From an uncultured Parabacteroides sp. (lineage in GTDB: Bacteria > Bacteroidota > Bacteroidia > Bacteroidales > Tannerellaceae), in assembly GCA_949296075.1 (NCBI GenBank), contig CASFNG010000003.1, positions 282,316 to 346,315 on the forward strand: a stretch of DNA of 64,000 bases, given 5' to 3'. Made by a program: the position numbers and the translations under genes. The notes under the pieces were generated by a model that was given only the letters and a program-made list of their open reading frames with translations, had not been told where the DNA came from and did no database searches. Below, one piece after another: positions 57,133-64,000 of the stretch. Position 1 is the first letter of the stretch. Every line of letters starts with the position of its first letter.

Positions 57133-57999
57133 ATGGACAAAATAACGTTAGCAGGTATCCGTAGGGGGAATCAATTCTCACCCAACCATATAGGCAACGA
57201 CGCCGCCATCTTCTCACTCACCGCCGAGCATTTGCGGAAATTAGGATGCGAGGTCAACGAATATATCGAGTCGGATCTATTACTGAATGATGCCCCGAAA
57301 GAGAAAGGGATCTTCAATATGGTAAGAGACTGGAAGTCGATCCACAAGCTCCAGGAGCTGGAGGACAAAGGCTACTTCGTGGTCAACTCAGGATATGGGA
57401 TCGAGAATTGCACGCGCGAGAAGATGACCCGCCTTTTGCTCTCGAACCATATCTCCCACCCGACCAGCTTGATCCTTAGCACAAACGAGGATCCGACAGA
57501 AGCTCTCGACAAAGCGGGCTTCTATAACTGCTGGATCAAGCGGGGCGACTTCCACGCTATCCACCGGGAGGACGTGACTTACGTGAGAAATCCCGAGGAG
57601 GCAAAAAGTATCTTGAGGGAATACGCCATACGAGGCATACCATCGGCGGTGATCAACGAGCACTTGGTGGGCGACTTGGTGAAGTTCTATGGTGTCGCGG
57701 GCACCGATTTCTTCTATTGGTTCTATCCATCCAATATGCATCACAGCAAGTTCGGACTGGAAGCCATCAACGGGACGGCGAAAGGGATCCCGTTCGACGA
57801 GAATGCCTTGCGGCAGCTTTGCGACAAGTCCGCCGAGGTATTGAACGTCCATATATACGGAGGGGATTGCATCGTCTCGGAAGATGGGGTGATCCGCATC
57901 ATCGATTTCAACGATTGGCCCAGCTTCGCGCCATGCCGTGAAGAGGCCGCTCCCCATATCGCGCGCCGGATATGGGATCTTGTACAAAAACACATCTAA
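57133..57999 (+). CDS. ATP-grasp family enzyme, possible alcohol or inositol-type kinase
   Basis: A 288-residue cytoplasmic protein. The C-terminal region has the ATP-grasp metal site GGDCIVSEDGVIRIIDFNDWP near residues 250-270, with Asp and Asn placed as Mg2+ ligands, followed by SFAPCREEAAPHIARRI. The central VKFYGVAGTDFFYWFYP segment near 190 fits the ATP-grasp beta-strand core. Its size and the IDFNDWPSF form recall inositol-phosphate kinases of the ITPK group as much as ligases. Between a nucleotidyltransferase and a CDP-alcohol transferase, a kinase for the head-group alcohol is the most economical guess, not a demonstrated activity. Confidence 0.65.
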   Translation: MDKITLAGIRRGNQFSPNHIGNDAAIFSLTAEHLRKLGCEVNEYIESDLLLNDAPKEKGIFNMVRDWKSIHKLQELEDKGYFVVNSGYGIENCTREKMTRLLLSNHISHPTSLILSTNEDPTEALDKAGFYNCWIKRGDFHAIHREDVTYVRNPEEAKSILREYAIRGIPSAVINEHLVGDLVKFYGVAGTDFFYWFYPSNMHHSKFGLEAINGTAKGIPFDENALRQLCDKSAEVLNVHIYGGDCIVSEDGVIRIIDFNDWPSFAPCREEAAPHIARRIWDLVQKHI

Positions 58000-58021
58000 A
58001 TCCGCATTAATAAAATCGATC

Positions 58022-58927
58022 ATGAACGAGACGAAGTCCACTCCAAGTCTGGAGTCTACGCTAAAATCTCTGGATACTGAAGAATTCATTGATATTCATT
58101 TCTACAGACCCATTGGTTACCAATGGGCCTTGTTCTTCCACAAATTGGGGGTATCGCCCAATAGCATCACGATAGCCAGCATCTTTATCGGGATCGCGGC
58201 AGGCATCTGCTTCTATTTCCAGGATATTTTGGTCAATGTGATCGGGATGTTGCTGTTAGTCTGGGCAAATTCATACGATAGCGCCGACGGGCAGCTGGCA
58301 AGGATGACCGGGCAAAAGAGCGCGCTTGGCCGTATCTTGGACGGTGCGGCCGGGGATCTCTGGTTTATTTCCATTTACGCGGCCATCTGCCTGCGACTGA
58401 CTCCGGAATGGGGTATATGGATCTGGCTATTGGCGGCCACGACCGGGTTCTTCCACAGCAAGCAAGCGGCGATGGCAGACTATTACCGGAACATACACCT
58501 GCTTTTCCTCAAGGGAAAATCGGGAAGCGAGTTGTCACATACCCCTCAACTACGGGAGAACTACAAGAAGATGAACTGGAGACGAGACTTCATCTACAAA
58601 TTATTCGAGACTTTCTATATTAACTATACGGCAGGTCAAGAGGCTTGGACGCCCAAGTTCCAGCGTATGATGGGGATCATCCGGGAAAAATACGACGGAC
58701 AGGCCCCGGAGTGGTTCCGGACCTCTTTCCGGGACAAGAGCCTCCCCTTGATGAAATACACGAATATGCTGTCGTTCAACACGCGGGTAATCGCCTTGTT
58801 CATCAGCCTGTTCTTGGATATGCCTTGGCTCTATTTCGTTTTTGAGATGACGGTGCTGAACGCGATGTTGCTCTACATGGTCTTGCGGCATGAGCGTATT
58901 TGCGAGACTTTCAGCAAACAATTATAA
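58022..58927 (+). CDS. CDP-alcohol phosphatidyltransferase, paralogue B
   Basis: A 301-residue membrane protein from ATG 58022 (MNETKSTPSLESTLKSLDTE); earlier in-frame codons overlap the ATP-grasp gene. The motif is DSADGQLAR (Asp86, Asp89, Gly90, Ala93, Arg94), eight residues, Gly103, Asp107, but the fourth Asp position (111) is Gly, with Asp112 next. The N-terminal half is clearly paralogous to the protein at 40767-41747 (shared RPIGYQWALFF, WANxYDSADGQLARMTG, LGRILDGAA), as is the C-terminal HSKQAAMADYYRNIHLLFLKG region. It probably joins a CDP-activated alcohol, made by the two preceding enzymes, to a lipid acceptor. Confidence 0.85.
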   Translation: MNETKSTPSLESTLKSLDTEEFIDIHFYRPIGYQWALFFHKLGVSPNSITIASIFIGIAAGICFYFQDILVNVIGMLLLVWANSYDSADGQLARMTGQKSALGRILDGAAGDLWFISIYAAICLRLTPEWGIWIWLLAATTGFFHSKQAAMADYYRNIHLLFLKGKSGSELSHTPQLRENYKKMNWRRDFIYKLFETFYINYTAGQEAWTPKFQRMMGIIREKYDGQAPEWFRTSFRDKSLPLMKYTNMLSFNTRVIALFISLFLDMPWLYFVFEMTVLNAMLLYMVLRHERICETFSKQL

Positions 58928-58950
58928 TCTTCATTATCCCCTATTCGATT

Positions 58951-59673
58951 ATGCTCGACTTAGATAAAGTAAAAGGAATCTTGTTCGATTACGGAGGGAC
59001 GATCGACAGTAATGGTATGCATTGGGCGGAAGTGATCTGGATGGCCTACGATCATCTGGGCATTCCCGTAAGCAAGGAGATATTCCGGGAGGCTTACGTC
59101 TATGGGGAACGGACCTTGGGGAAGAACCCGATCGTGAAGCCGGAGCATACTTTCTTGGATATGTTGCGAATCAAGATGGAGTTGCAAATACGATGGCTCA
59201 CGGATAACGGGCACCTGCCGTTGGAAACCGTCCGCTCCGGGACGACAGGCGCGTTAGCGGACTGGTGCTACGCTTACGCACGGAAAGCGATCGGGAATGC
59301 CCTGCCGATATTAGGACAGTTGGCAGACCGCTACCCGTTAGTGTTGGTATCCAATTTTTACGGGAACATCGAGACCGTGCTCAAGGACTTCGGACTGGAT
59401 CATCTATTCCGGGCGATCGTGGAATCGGCGGTCGTGGGAGTCCGTAAGCCGGATCCGGCGATCTTCCGCATAGGCGTGGAACGATTGGGGCTCCCGGCCG
59501 AGCAGGTTGTCGTGGTAGGCGACTCATACGACAAGGATATTCTCCCCGCCACCCAGGTGGGCTGCCAGACCATCTGGCTGAAAAGTGTCGGATGGAGCGC
59601 GTACAGGGGGGATGAATCCGCCGACGTGATCCTGTCCGATTTCACGGAGATGAAGAAGGTTTTCGCCTTATAA
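58951..59673 (+). CDS. HAD-superfamily hydrolase with DxGxT nucleophile motif
   Basis: A 240-residue protein from ATG 58951 (MLDLDKVKGILFDYGGTIDS); a longer frame overlaps the upstream gene. Motif I is DYGGT, which keeps the nucleophilic Asp but has Gly where most HAD phosphatases have the second, acid/base Asp. Motif II is LVLVSNFYGN near residue 131, motif III Lys is in GVRKPDPAIF near 168, and motif IV is VVVGDSYDKDILPATQVG near 188. The GMHWAEVIW cap region is of the C1 type. It may remove a phosphate from a pathway intermediate. It is 23 bases downstream of paralogue B. Confidence 0.85.
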   Translation: MLDLDKVKGILFDYGGTIDSNGMHWAEVIWMAYDHLGIPVSKEIFREAYVYGERTLGKNPIVKPEHTFLDMLRIKMELQIRWLTDNGHLPLETVRSGTTGALADWCYAYARKAIGNALPILGQLADRYPLVLVSNFYGNIETVLKDFGLDHLFRAIVESAVVGVRKPDPAIFRIGVERLGLPAEQVVVVGDSYDKDILPATQVGCQTIWLKSVGWSAYRGDESADVILSDFTEMKKVFAL

Positions 59674-59731
59674 AAGCGATTCCAGACCAGCATAGGCTCG
59701 GAAATGACTATTTCCCCCACTGATAGCGTCC

Positions 59732-59739
59732 TATCTTCG
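59732..59739 (+). promoter_or_regulatory. Possible -7 element (TAnnTTCG variant) of the metallophosphoesterase gene
   Basis: TATCTTCG lies 23 bases before the start codon, so this gene and the next may be transcribed separately from the cluster upstream. Confidence 0.4.
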
Positions 59740-59762
59740 CGAGAAAAAGTCAAAAAGATCCC

Positions 59763-60569
59763 ATGTTTCTCAAAAAACTCTTACTTCTTTTTCTCCCCTT
59801 ACTCTGTGTCACTTGCGACTTGATCGACTATCATCCTTACGATGGGCGGCTGGATGGCGATACATCTCGGGGTATCAATCCGAAGAACATCGGGCGCATC
59901 GAAAGCTCTTGCGCAGGAAAGGACACGATCCGTTTCCTTTTTATCGGCGATACCCAACGAAGCTATGACGAGACCGAGGCCTTCGTCGAGCACGTCAATC
60001 AGTTAGATAGCATTGATTTCATCATACATGGCGGAGACTATACGGAGTTCGGGCTGAAAAAAGAGTTCGAATGGAACGACAATATCCTGTCACGGCTGAA
60101 GTTTCCCCTTGTCGGACTGATCGGGAATCATGACGTGATCGGCAATGGAGACAAGGTTTTCGAGGAGATTTTCGGGGCAGACAATTTCTCGTTCATCGCG
60201 AGCGACGTGAAGTTCGTATGCCTCAACACCAACGCCATCGAATATGATTATTCCCATCCCGTCCCCGATTTCGGTTTCATCAAGCAAGAGATAGCGGACA
60301 GCACCCGGAACCGTCGTACGATTGTCGTCATGCACGCCCCGCCGGGAAATGAGCAATTCGACAACAACGTAAAGGATATTTTCCATCTCTATATCAAGAC
60401 TTTTCCCTCGTTGATGTGCTGCTTGCACGCACACAACCACAACGTATCGGCCAACGACCTGTTCGACGATGGCATCATCTACTATGGTTGTCCCAACATC
60501 GCCAAGCGGCAATATCTTCGATTCACCATAACCCCAGAAGATTATTCGTATGAAGTGGCCTCTTTCTAA
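59763..60569 (+). CDS. Exported calcineurin-like metallophosphoesterase
   Basis: A 268-residue protein with a signal sequence (MFLKKLLLLFLPLLCVTC), probably a lipoprotein although Thr rather than Gly/Ala/Ser precedes the Cys. Metal motifs of the calcineurin fold appear in order: FIGDTQRSY near residue 62, HGGDYTEFG near 87, GLIGNHDVIG near 117, VVMHAPPGNEQF near 186, and CLHAHNHNVSAN near 220. It would hydrolyse a phosphoester outside the cytoplasm. It overlaps the next gene by 20 bases and follows the HAD gene by 89. Substrate unknown; a phospholipid or head group is an inference from context. Confidence 0.87.
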   Translation: MFLKKLLLLFLPLLCVTCDLIDYHPYDGRLDGDTSRGINPKNIGRIESSCAGKDTIRFLFIGDTQRSYDETEAFVEHVNQLDSIDFIIHGGDYTEFGLKKEFEWNDNILSRLKFPLVGLIGNHDVIGNGDKVFEEIFGADNFSFIASDVKFVCLNTNAIEYDYSHPVPDFGFIKQEIADSTRNRRTIVVMHAPPGNEQFDNNVKDIFHLYIKTFPSLMCCLHAHNHNVSANDLFDDGIIYYGCPNIAKRQYLRFTITPEDYSYEVASF

Positions 60570-61176
60570 CCTTCTCATTCTCGCTTGTGCCTGCACGCTC
60601 CCCCTCTCGGCGCAAGACGACAGATACTCCAAACGGGTACAACGTTACGAGACTTTCTGGCAGAAGATCGTACCCCGCTACACCAAGATACAATTCGCGG
60701 GATCGATGGCGATGCTCTCCGCAGGAACGGGCTGGAATTATTACCGGAATCATTGGGAAACCGACATCTTACTGGGGATCATCCCCCGGAACGCCAACGA
60801 TAAGGTAAACGTGACATTTACGCTGAAGCAGAACTACTTCCCGTGGAGTATTGACATCGGAAAAAGATTTTCTTTCGAGCCGCTGGCTTGCGGACTTTAC
60901 GTCAATTTCCTGTTCGACCGCGAGTTCTGGGGGCGCCAGCCGGACAAATACCCGAAGGGCTATTACTGGTTTTCCACCCGTGTCCGCAATCATGTCTATA
61001 TCGGCGAGCGGATCACCCTCAAGCTCGACCCGAACAGCAGCTGGCACAAGTCCATCAGTTTCTTTTACGAGTTAAGCACTTGCGACCTGTACATCATCAA
61101 CGCGATCGGTAACCGGTACCTAAAGCCGAAAGATTACCTTAGCCTATCCTTCGGACTGAAATTGCAGATCCTATAA
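60550..61176 (+). CDS. Putative outer-membrane beta-barrel protein, unrecognised family
   Basis: A 208-residue exported protein with a signal peptide (MKWPLSNLLILACACTLPLSAQ). The body is rich in alternating aromatic and polar residues (NYYRNHWETDILLGIIP, VNVTFTLKQNYFPWSIDIG, SLSFGLKLQIL), ending with a Leu-rich strand typical of outer-membrane barrels, about eight strands. The start overlaps the metallophosphoesterase gene by 20 bases, so the two are coupled. I do not recognise the family; the layout recalls small lipid-modifying or structural barrels. No catalytic residues can be named. Confidence 0.6.
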   Translation: MKWPLSNLLILACACTLPLSAQDDRYSKRVQRYETFWQKIVPRYTKIQFAGSMAMLSAGTGWNYYRNHWETDILLGIIPRNANDKVNVTFTLKQNYFPWSIDIGKRFSFEPLACGLYVNFLFDREFWGRQPDKYPKGYYWFSTRVRNHVYIGERITLKLDPNSSWHKSISFFYELSTCDLYIINAIGNRYLKPKDYLSLSFGLKLQIL

Positions 61177-61220
61177 GACGCGGGAAAACCCTCCTCAAGT
61201 CCTTACCCTCCGAAAAACAA

Positions 61221-61262
61221 GGAAGGTATGTCTTTACCCCATCCGGGGGCGACATACCTTCC
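61221..61262. terminator. Hairpin between the barrel protein and the OmpA-like gene
   Basis: GGAAGGTATGTC (61221-61232) pairs perfectly with GACATACCTTCC (61251-61262) between convergent genes. The minus-strand side continues into TTGTTTTTC, the plus side into TCTATCTTC. Confidence 0.7.
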
Positions 61263-61300
61263 TCTATCTTCTCAAGCGCCAGGGAAAAGCCCCCATGCGT

Positions 61301-61984
61301 TTATTGCAACGTGCCCTGTTGAGCCTCCTGGATCATCTTCTCGTTGGCGAGGATCATGATCTCCACGCGACGATTCAGCGAGCGTCCCTCCGGCGTATCA
61401 TTGGAAGCGACCGGATCGTGCACGCCCTTACCCTCGTAATACATACGGTCTGTACTGATCCCTTGTAGCATCAAATAGTCGTAAACGCTCTTGGCCCGTT
61501 TCTCCGACAAGGTCTGGTTGTAATCCACCTTCCCGGTGTTATCGGTAAAGCCCACGATGCGCAAGTTCGTATCCGGGTTCGCCTTCAAGCTGGTAGCGAA
61601 GTTTCGCAAGGCACTCTTGCAAGCATCGCTCAAGGTGCTGGAGTTCGTCGCGAACAAGATCCCGGAATCGAAAGTGATCTTCAAGGCCTCGCCTTCATTC
61701 ACGGTCTCTATTTTTGTCTCCTCAGGCAAGGTCTCCTCCAGCTCTTTCTTCTGTTTATCCATCTTCTTGCCGATCAAAGCTCCGGCCGTTCCACCCACGG
61801 CGGCACCGATCACGGAGCCTAACGCCGTATTGCCAGCCAAAGCTCCTACCCCAGCGCCAACGGCAGCGCCGCCACCCACGCCGATCGCGGTTCCCTTGGC
61901 CGTATTATTCCACGTACCACAACTCGTAAATACCACCGCAAGGCACAAAGCCAAGACAGCTACCAATCGAAATTTTCTCATCAT
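61301..61984 (-). CDS. OmpA-family lipoprotein with glycine-zipper segment
   Basis: A 227-residue protein from ATG 61982-61984 (MMRKFRLVAVLALCLAV), with six poor codons omitted. A lipoprotein signal ends VVFTSCGTW. A glycine-zipper region (GTAIGVGGGAAVGAGVGALA and GSVIGAAVGGTAGALIG, residues ~30-75) is followed by a C-terminal OmpA/MotB domain (GILFATNSSTLSDAC near 108, NLRIVGFTDNTGKVDYNQTL near 140, LSEKRAKSVYDYL, GRSLNRRVEIMI). The OmpA domain binds peptidoglycan, so it links the outer membrane to the wall. Confidence 0.92.
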   Translation of the reverse strand: MMRKFRLVAVLALCLAVVFTSCGTWNNTAKGTAIGVGGGAAVGAGVGALAGNTALGSVIGAAVGGTAGALIGKKMDKQKKELEETLPEETKIETVNEGEALKITFDSGILFATNSSTLSDACKSALRNFATSLKANPDTNLRIVGFTDNTGKVDYNQTLSEKRAKSVYDYLMLQGISTDRMYYEGKGVHDPVASNDTPEGRSLNRRVEIMILANEKMIQEAQQGTLQ

Positions 61985-62025
61985 TCTTCGTTTTTTGTCC
62001 ATTCAAATTCGTAACACCCAACCGG

Positions 62026-62349
62026 TCAATCAAACATATTGATCGAATCGCAATAAGCGAGCTCACCCTGTACGATAAAGGTGATCTCCTCAGACTCGAA
62101 CTTTCCGACCCCATCTTTCATCGCATTCTTCACCACATACTCGACAACCTCATCCTCATCGATCTCGACCTCCTCGTCGCTATCGTCGTCCAGCATCCCG
62201 TTCGACTCATAATAATCGTAAATCAAGTCCACGATATAATTAATGTCGTCGTCACTGAACTTACCCTTCAATTCCTGGGGAAGATAATTCTGGATAAATC
62301 TCACGGAATCATCCTCGTCATAAAGTAACTCATCGTCGTTCGCGTTCAT
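62026..62349 (-). CDS. Small acidic hypothetical protein
   Basis: A 107-residue, very acidic soluble protein (NANDDELLYDEDDSVRF, LDDDSDEEVEIDEDEVVEY). The pattern of helices and one internal conserved-looking stretch, GKFSDDDINYIVDLIYDYYE near residue 28, suggests a folded protein rather than random coding. I do not recognise a domain. It lies 41 bases upstream of the OmpA-like gene in the same direction and has its own promoter-like box, so the two may be co-transcribed. Confidence 0.75.
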   Translation of the reverse strand: MNANDDELLYDEDDSVRFIQNYLPQELKGKFSDDDINYIVDLIYDYYESNGMLDDDSDEEVEIDEDEVVEYVVKNAMKDGVGKFESEEITFIVQGELAYCDSINMFD

Positions 62350-62382
62350 AAGATATGCCTTTTAAAGTTTATTTGATGAATA

Positions 62383-62390
62383 CAAAAGTA
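62383..62390 (-). promoter_or_regulatory. Probable -7 element of the acidic protein gene
   Basis: The minus strand reads TACTTTTG, an exact TAnnTTTG match, 33 bases before the start. A second exact match, TAACTTTG (62422-62429), lies further upstream. Confidence 0.55.
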
Positions 62391-62586
62391 CGAATAAAAA
62401 GTGATAAACAGAAAAATGTAGCAAAGTTATTGGCAGATAGGCGTTTTAGGAAGATGGCTTGAAAAAATGAAAGACAGAAAAAGCAATGAAAAAGCCAAGT
62501 TAGGACATCGCAACGTTACCAATTCGTGACCATGCCCAAAACAGGTTATGATGAGGTTGGAAGAATATAGAAAACACTAACTTCCA

Positions 62587-62606
62587 GTGAGTTACTAACA
62601 ACTCAC
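62587..62606. repeat. Inverted repeat near the integrative element end
   Basis: GTGAGTT and AACTCAC form a perfect 7-bp stem with a 6-base ACTAAC loop, about 110 bases before the integrase start. It may be an arm-type or core-flanking site; function not shown. Confidence 0.4.
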
Positions 62607-62712
62607 GCAAGAAAATGCGGCATGAACGAGAATTGCAGTATTCCTCAATGATTTGCGTAGCGACGAAGGATTCTTCACGAACTAAATTTGAAACCAAAAA
62701 AATTTTAGAACG

Positions 62713-63948
62713 ATGAAGAGTACATTTTCAGTTATCTTCTACCTGAAAAGACAGGCAGTGAAGAAAGACGGTACAGTACCGGTTATGGGACGTATCACAG
62801 TGGACGGAACGCAGACGCAATTCAGCAGCAAACTTTCGGTCGATCCAAAATTGTGGGACACGAAAGGCGGACGTGTCACGGGAAGAAGTTCAGCCGCACT
62901 TGAAACAAACCGCCTGCTTGACAAGATGCGTGTGAGCATCAACAGGCACTATCAGGAAATCATGGAGCGTGACAATTTTGTGACGGCTGAAAAAGTGAAG
63001 AATGCCTTTCTCGGACTGGAACACCGCTGCCATACACTGATGCAGGTGTTCCGCCAGCACAACGAGGATTATGCAAAACAGGTGGAAGCCGGCATGAAAG
63101 CCAAAGCCACGCTTTCAAAATATCTGGTCGTTTACAAGCACCTGCAAGAGTTCCTGAATATCCGATACCATGTGAAGGATATTGCCCTGAAGGAACTTAC
63201 TCCGGCATTTATCTCCGATTTTGAAATGTTTCTCCGCACGGACAAGCACTGCTGTACCAATACGGTCTGGCTTTATGTGTGTCCGTTACGGACAATGGTG
63301 TTCATTGCCATTAACAATGAATGGCTGACACGCGACCCGTTCCGTGAATATGAAATCAAGAAAGAGGAAACGACAAGAGGGTTTCTCACGAAAGAGGAAA
63401 TCCGTATGCTGATGGACGGCAAACTGAAAAACGCCAAACAGGAGCTTTACCGTGACCTGTATCTGTTCTGTGCGTTCACGGGGTTGTCATTCTCCGATAT
63501 GCGCAATCTGCGTGAGGAAAATATCCGTACATACTTCGACAACCATGAGTGGATAAACATCAACCGCCAGAAGACGGGCGTGGAATCGAATATCCGCCTG
63601 CTGGACCTGCCCCGAAGAATCATAGAAAAATACCGCGGACTGTGTGAGGACGGAAGGATTTTCCCTGTCCCACATTACATGACCTGCCTGTATGGAATAC
63701 GTGCCGTAGCCAAACGGTGCGGTATCACGAAACACCTTACATGGCACCAGAGCCGCCACACGGCGGCGACAACGGTATTCCTGTCAAACGGCGTACCTAT
63801 TGAAACGGTAAGTTCGATGCTCGGACACAAGAGCATCAAGACGACGCAAATCTATGCGAAGATTACAAAAGAAAAGCTCAATCAGGATATGGAAAATCTT
63901 GTCGCACGTCTTGGCAGCATAGAAGAGTTCAAAGGATGCAACATCTAA
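62713..63948 (+). CDS. Tyrosine recombinase/integrase of a Bacteroides-type conjugative element
   Basis: A 411-residue site-specific recombinase. The N-terminal Arm DNA-binding domain (MKSTFSVIFYLKRQAVKKDG, GRITVDGTQTQFSSKLSVDP) and SAM-like core-binding domain (residues ~110-210) are typical of Bacteroides integrative and conjugative elements. In the catalytic domain, HQSRHTAATTVFLS near residue 345, LGHKSIKTTQIYAKI near 370 with the nucleophilic Tyr, are clear. The first catalytic Arg position reads AFTGLSFSDMRNL, with Ser where most recombinases have Arg, a substitution known from IntDOT. It reads into the element, whose next gene starts 12 bases on. Confidence 0.93.
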   Translation: MKSTFSVIFYLKRQAVKKDGTVPVMGRITVDGTQTQFSSKLSVDPKLWDTKGGRVTGRSSAALETNRLLDKMRVSINRHYQEIMERDNFVTAEKVKNAFLGLEHRCHTLMQVFRQHNEDYAKQVEAGMKAKATLSKYLVVYKHLQEFLNIRYHVKDIALKELTPAFISDFEMFLRTDKHCCTNTVWLYVCPLRTMVFIAINNEWLTRDPFREYEIKKEETTRGFLTKEEIRMLMDGKLKNAKQELYRDLYLFCAFTGLSFSDMRNLREENIRTYFDNHEWININRQKTGVESNIRLLDLPRRIIEKYRGLCEDGRIFPVPHYMTCLYGIRAVAKRCGITKHLTWHQSRHTAATTVFLSNGVPIETVSSMLGHKSIKTTQIYAKITKEKLNQDMENLVARLGSIEEFKGCNI

Positions 63949-63960
63949 AAAAGAAGAATC

Positions 63961-64000
63961 ATGAAACGAAATATCATTACCATAGAAGGAAAATCGGTAA
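63961..64000 (+). CDS. Start of a second element gene, cut by the window edge
   Basis: An ATG 12 bases after the integrase stop opens a frame reading MKRNIITIEGKSV to the window end. Similar starts occur in small regulatory or accessory proteins next to integrases in Bacteroides conjugative elements. Too short to assign a function. Confidence 0.55.
   Translation, partial: MKRNIITIEGKSV

Larger units (their letters stand above)
62350..62712. other. 363-base gap holding the chromosome/element junction
   Basis: The left part carries the acidic gene promoter. From about 62440 the composition changes and no gene is seen before the integrase ATG at 62713. A perfect 7-bp hairpin GTGAGTT/AACTCAC (62587-62593, 62600-62606) lies inside. 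The attachment site of the element is probably here, but no core repeat could be identified because the right end is outside the window. Confidence 0.45.

Noticed and set aside
40767-58927. Firm naming of the two transferases as phosphatidylinositol synthases
   Set aside because: Inositol lipid enzymes of gut Bacteroidetes are related, but no inositol-phosphate synthase is present here and the head group cannot be read from sequence.
62440-62712. A defined att core site for the integrative element
   Set aside because: Without the right end or an empty site, no direct repeat can be established; TTTGC-like strings are too common in this genome.
1-64000. tRNA, rRNA or CRISPR arrays
   Set aside because: No cloverleaf, rRNA-like block or regularly spaced repeat was seen by reading; a dedicated scan was not possible.

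Overview
The window looks like the chromosome of a gut Bacteroidales bacterium, most like Parabacteroides (P. distasonis group). The evidence is a fimbrillin-family surface gene, a Bacteroidetes-type xylose locus with a Nudix regulator, repeated Bacteroides-type promoters (-7 TAnnTTTG, sometimes TTTG 19 bases upstream), and an IntDOT-like integrase. The species call comes from recall of protein character, not from a search.

Layout. 1-9.6 kb: 3' end of a penicillin-binding protein 1C gene, Na+/H+ antiporter NhaA, a coupled uvrA / small ORF / yigZ set, cysQ, and a fimbrillin gene broken by a frameshift. 9.8-15.2 kb: xylose locus on the minus strand (Nudix-type regulator, xylB, xylA, a strong terminator, xylE). 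15.4-20.1 kb: TrkH/TrkA potassium uptake, a mutarotase-like gene, a DUF2971-like gene, rubredoxin. 20.3-27.6 kb: clpB, then hisGDCB preceded by a complete histidine attenuator whose 16-residue leader peptide contains six consecutive His codons. 27.6-35.0 kb: M16 protease, DUF4268 protein and M1 aminopeptidase in one tight minus-strand set; a MscS-type channel.

35.3-41.7 kb: one plus-strand run holding a GNAT-like protein, a ketosynthase, an acyl carrier protein, two hotdog dehydratases, a phytoene-desaturase-like oxidoreductase, a thioesterase and a CDP-alcohol phosphatidyltransferase. I read it as a dedicated fatty-acyl or polyene lipid pathway of unknown product. 41.9-55.9 kb: DUF5686 outer-membrane protein, PhoH/PIN protein, MarC, YaaA, a tricorn-like protease, an MBOAT O-acyltransferase with two SGNH proteins, and a small RRM protein.

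56.2-61.2 kb: a second lipid-head-group-like run with a long structured leader, a nucleotidyltransferase, an ATP-grasp enzyme, a CDP-alcohol phosphatidyltransferase paralogous to the one at 41 kb, a HAD phosphatase, a secreted metallophosphoesterase and a putative outer-membrane protein. The order kinase-like, cytidylyltransferase-like, phosphotransferase resembles a Kennedy-type route. These two loci, linked by paralogous transferases, are the best candidates for an undescribed system. 61.3-64 kb: an OmpA-like lipoprotein, an acidic small protein, and the left end of an integrative element with a tyrosine recombinase reading into the element.

I found no tRNA, rRNA or CRISPR array. Most coordinates rest on reading frames and start-codon context; domain calls are from visible motifs and memory of families.
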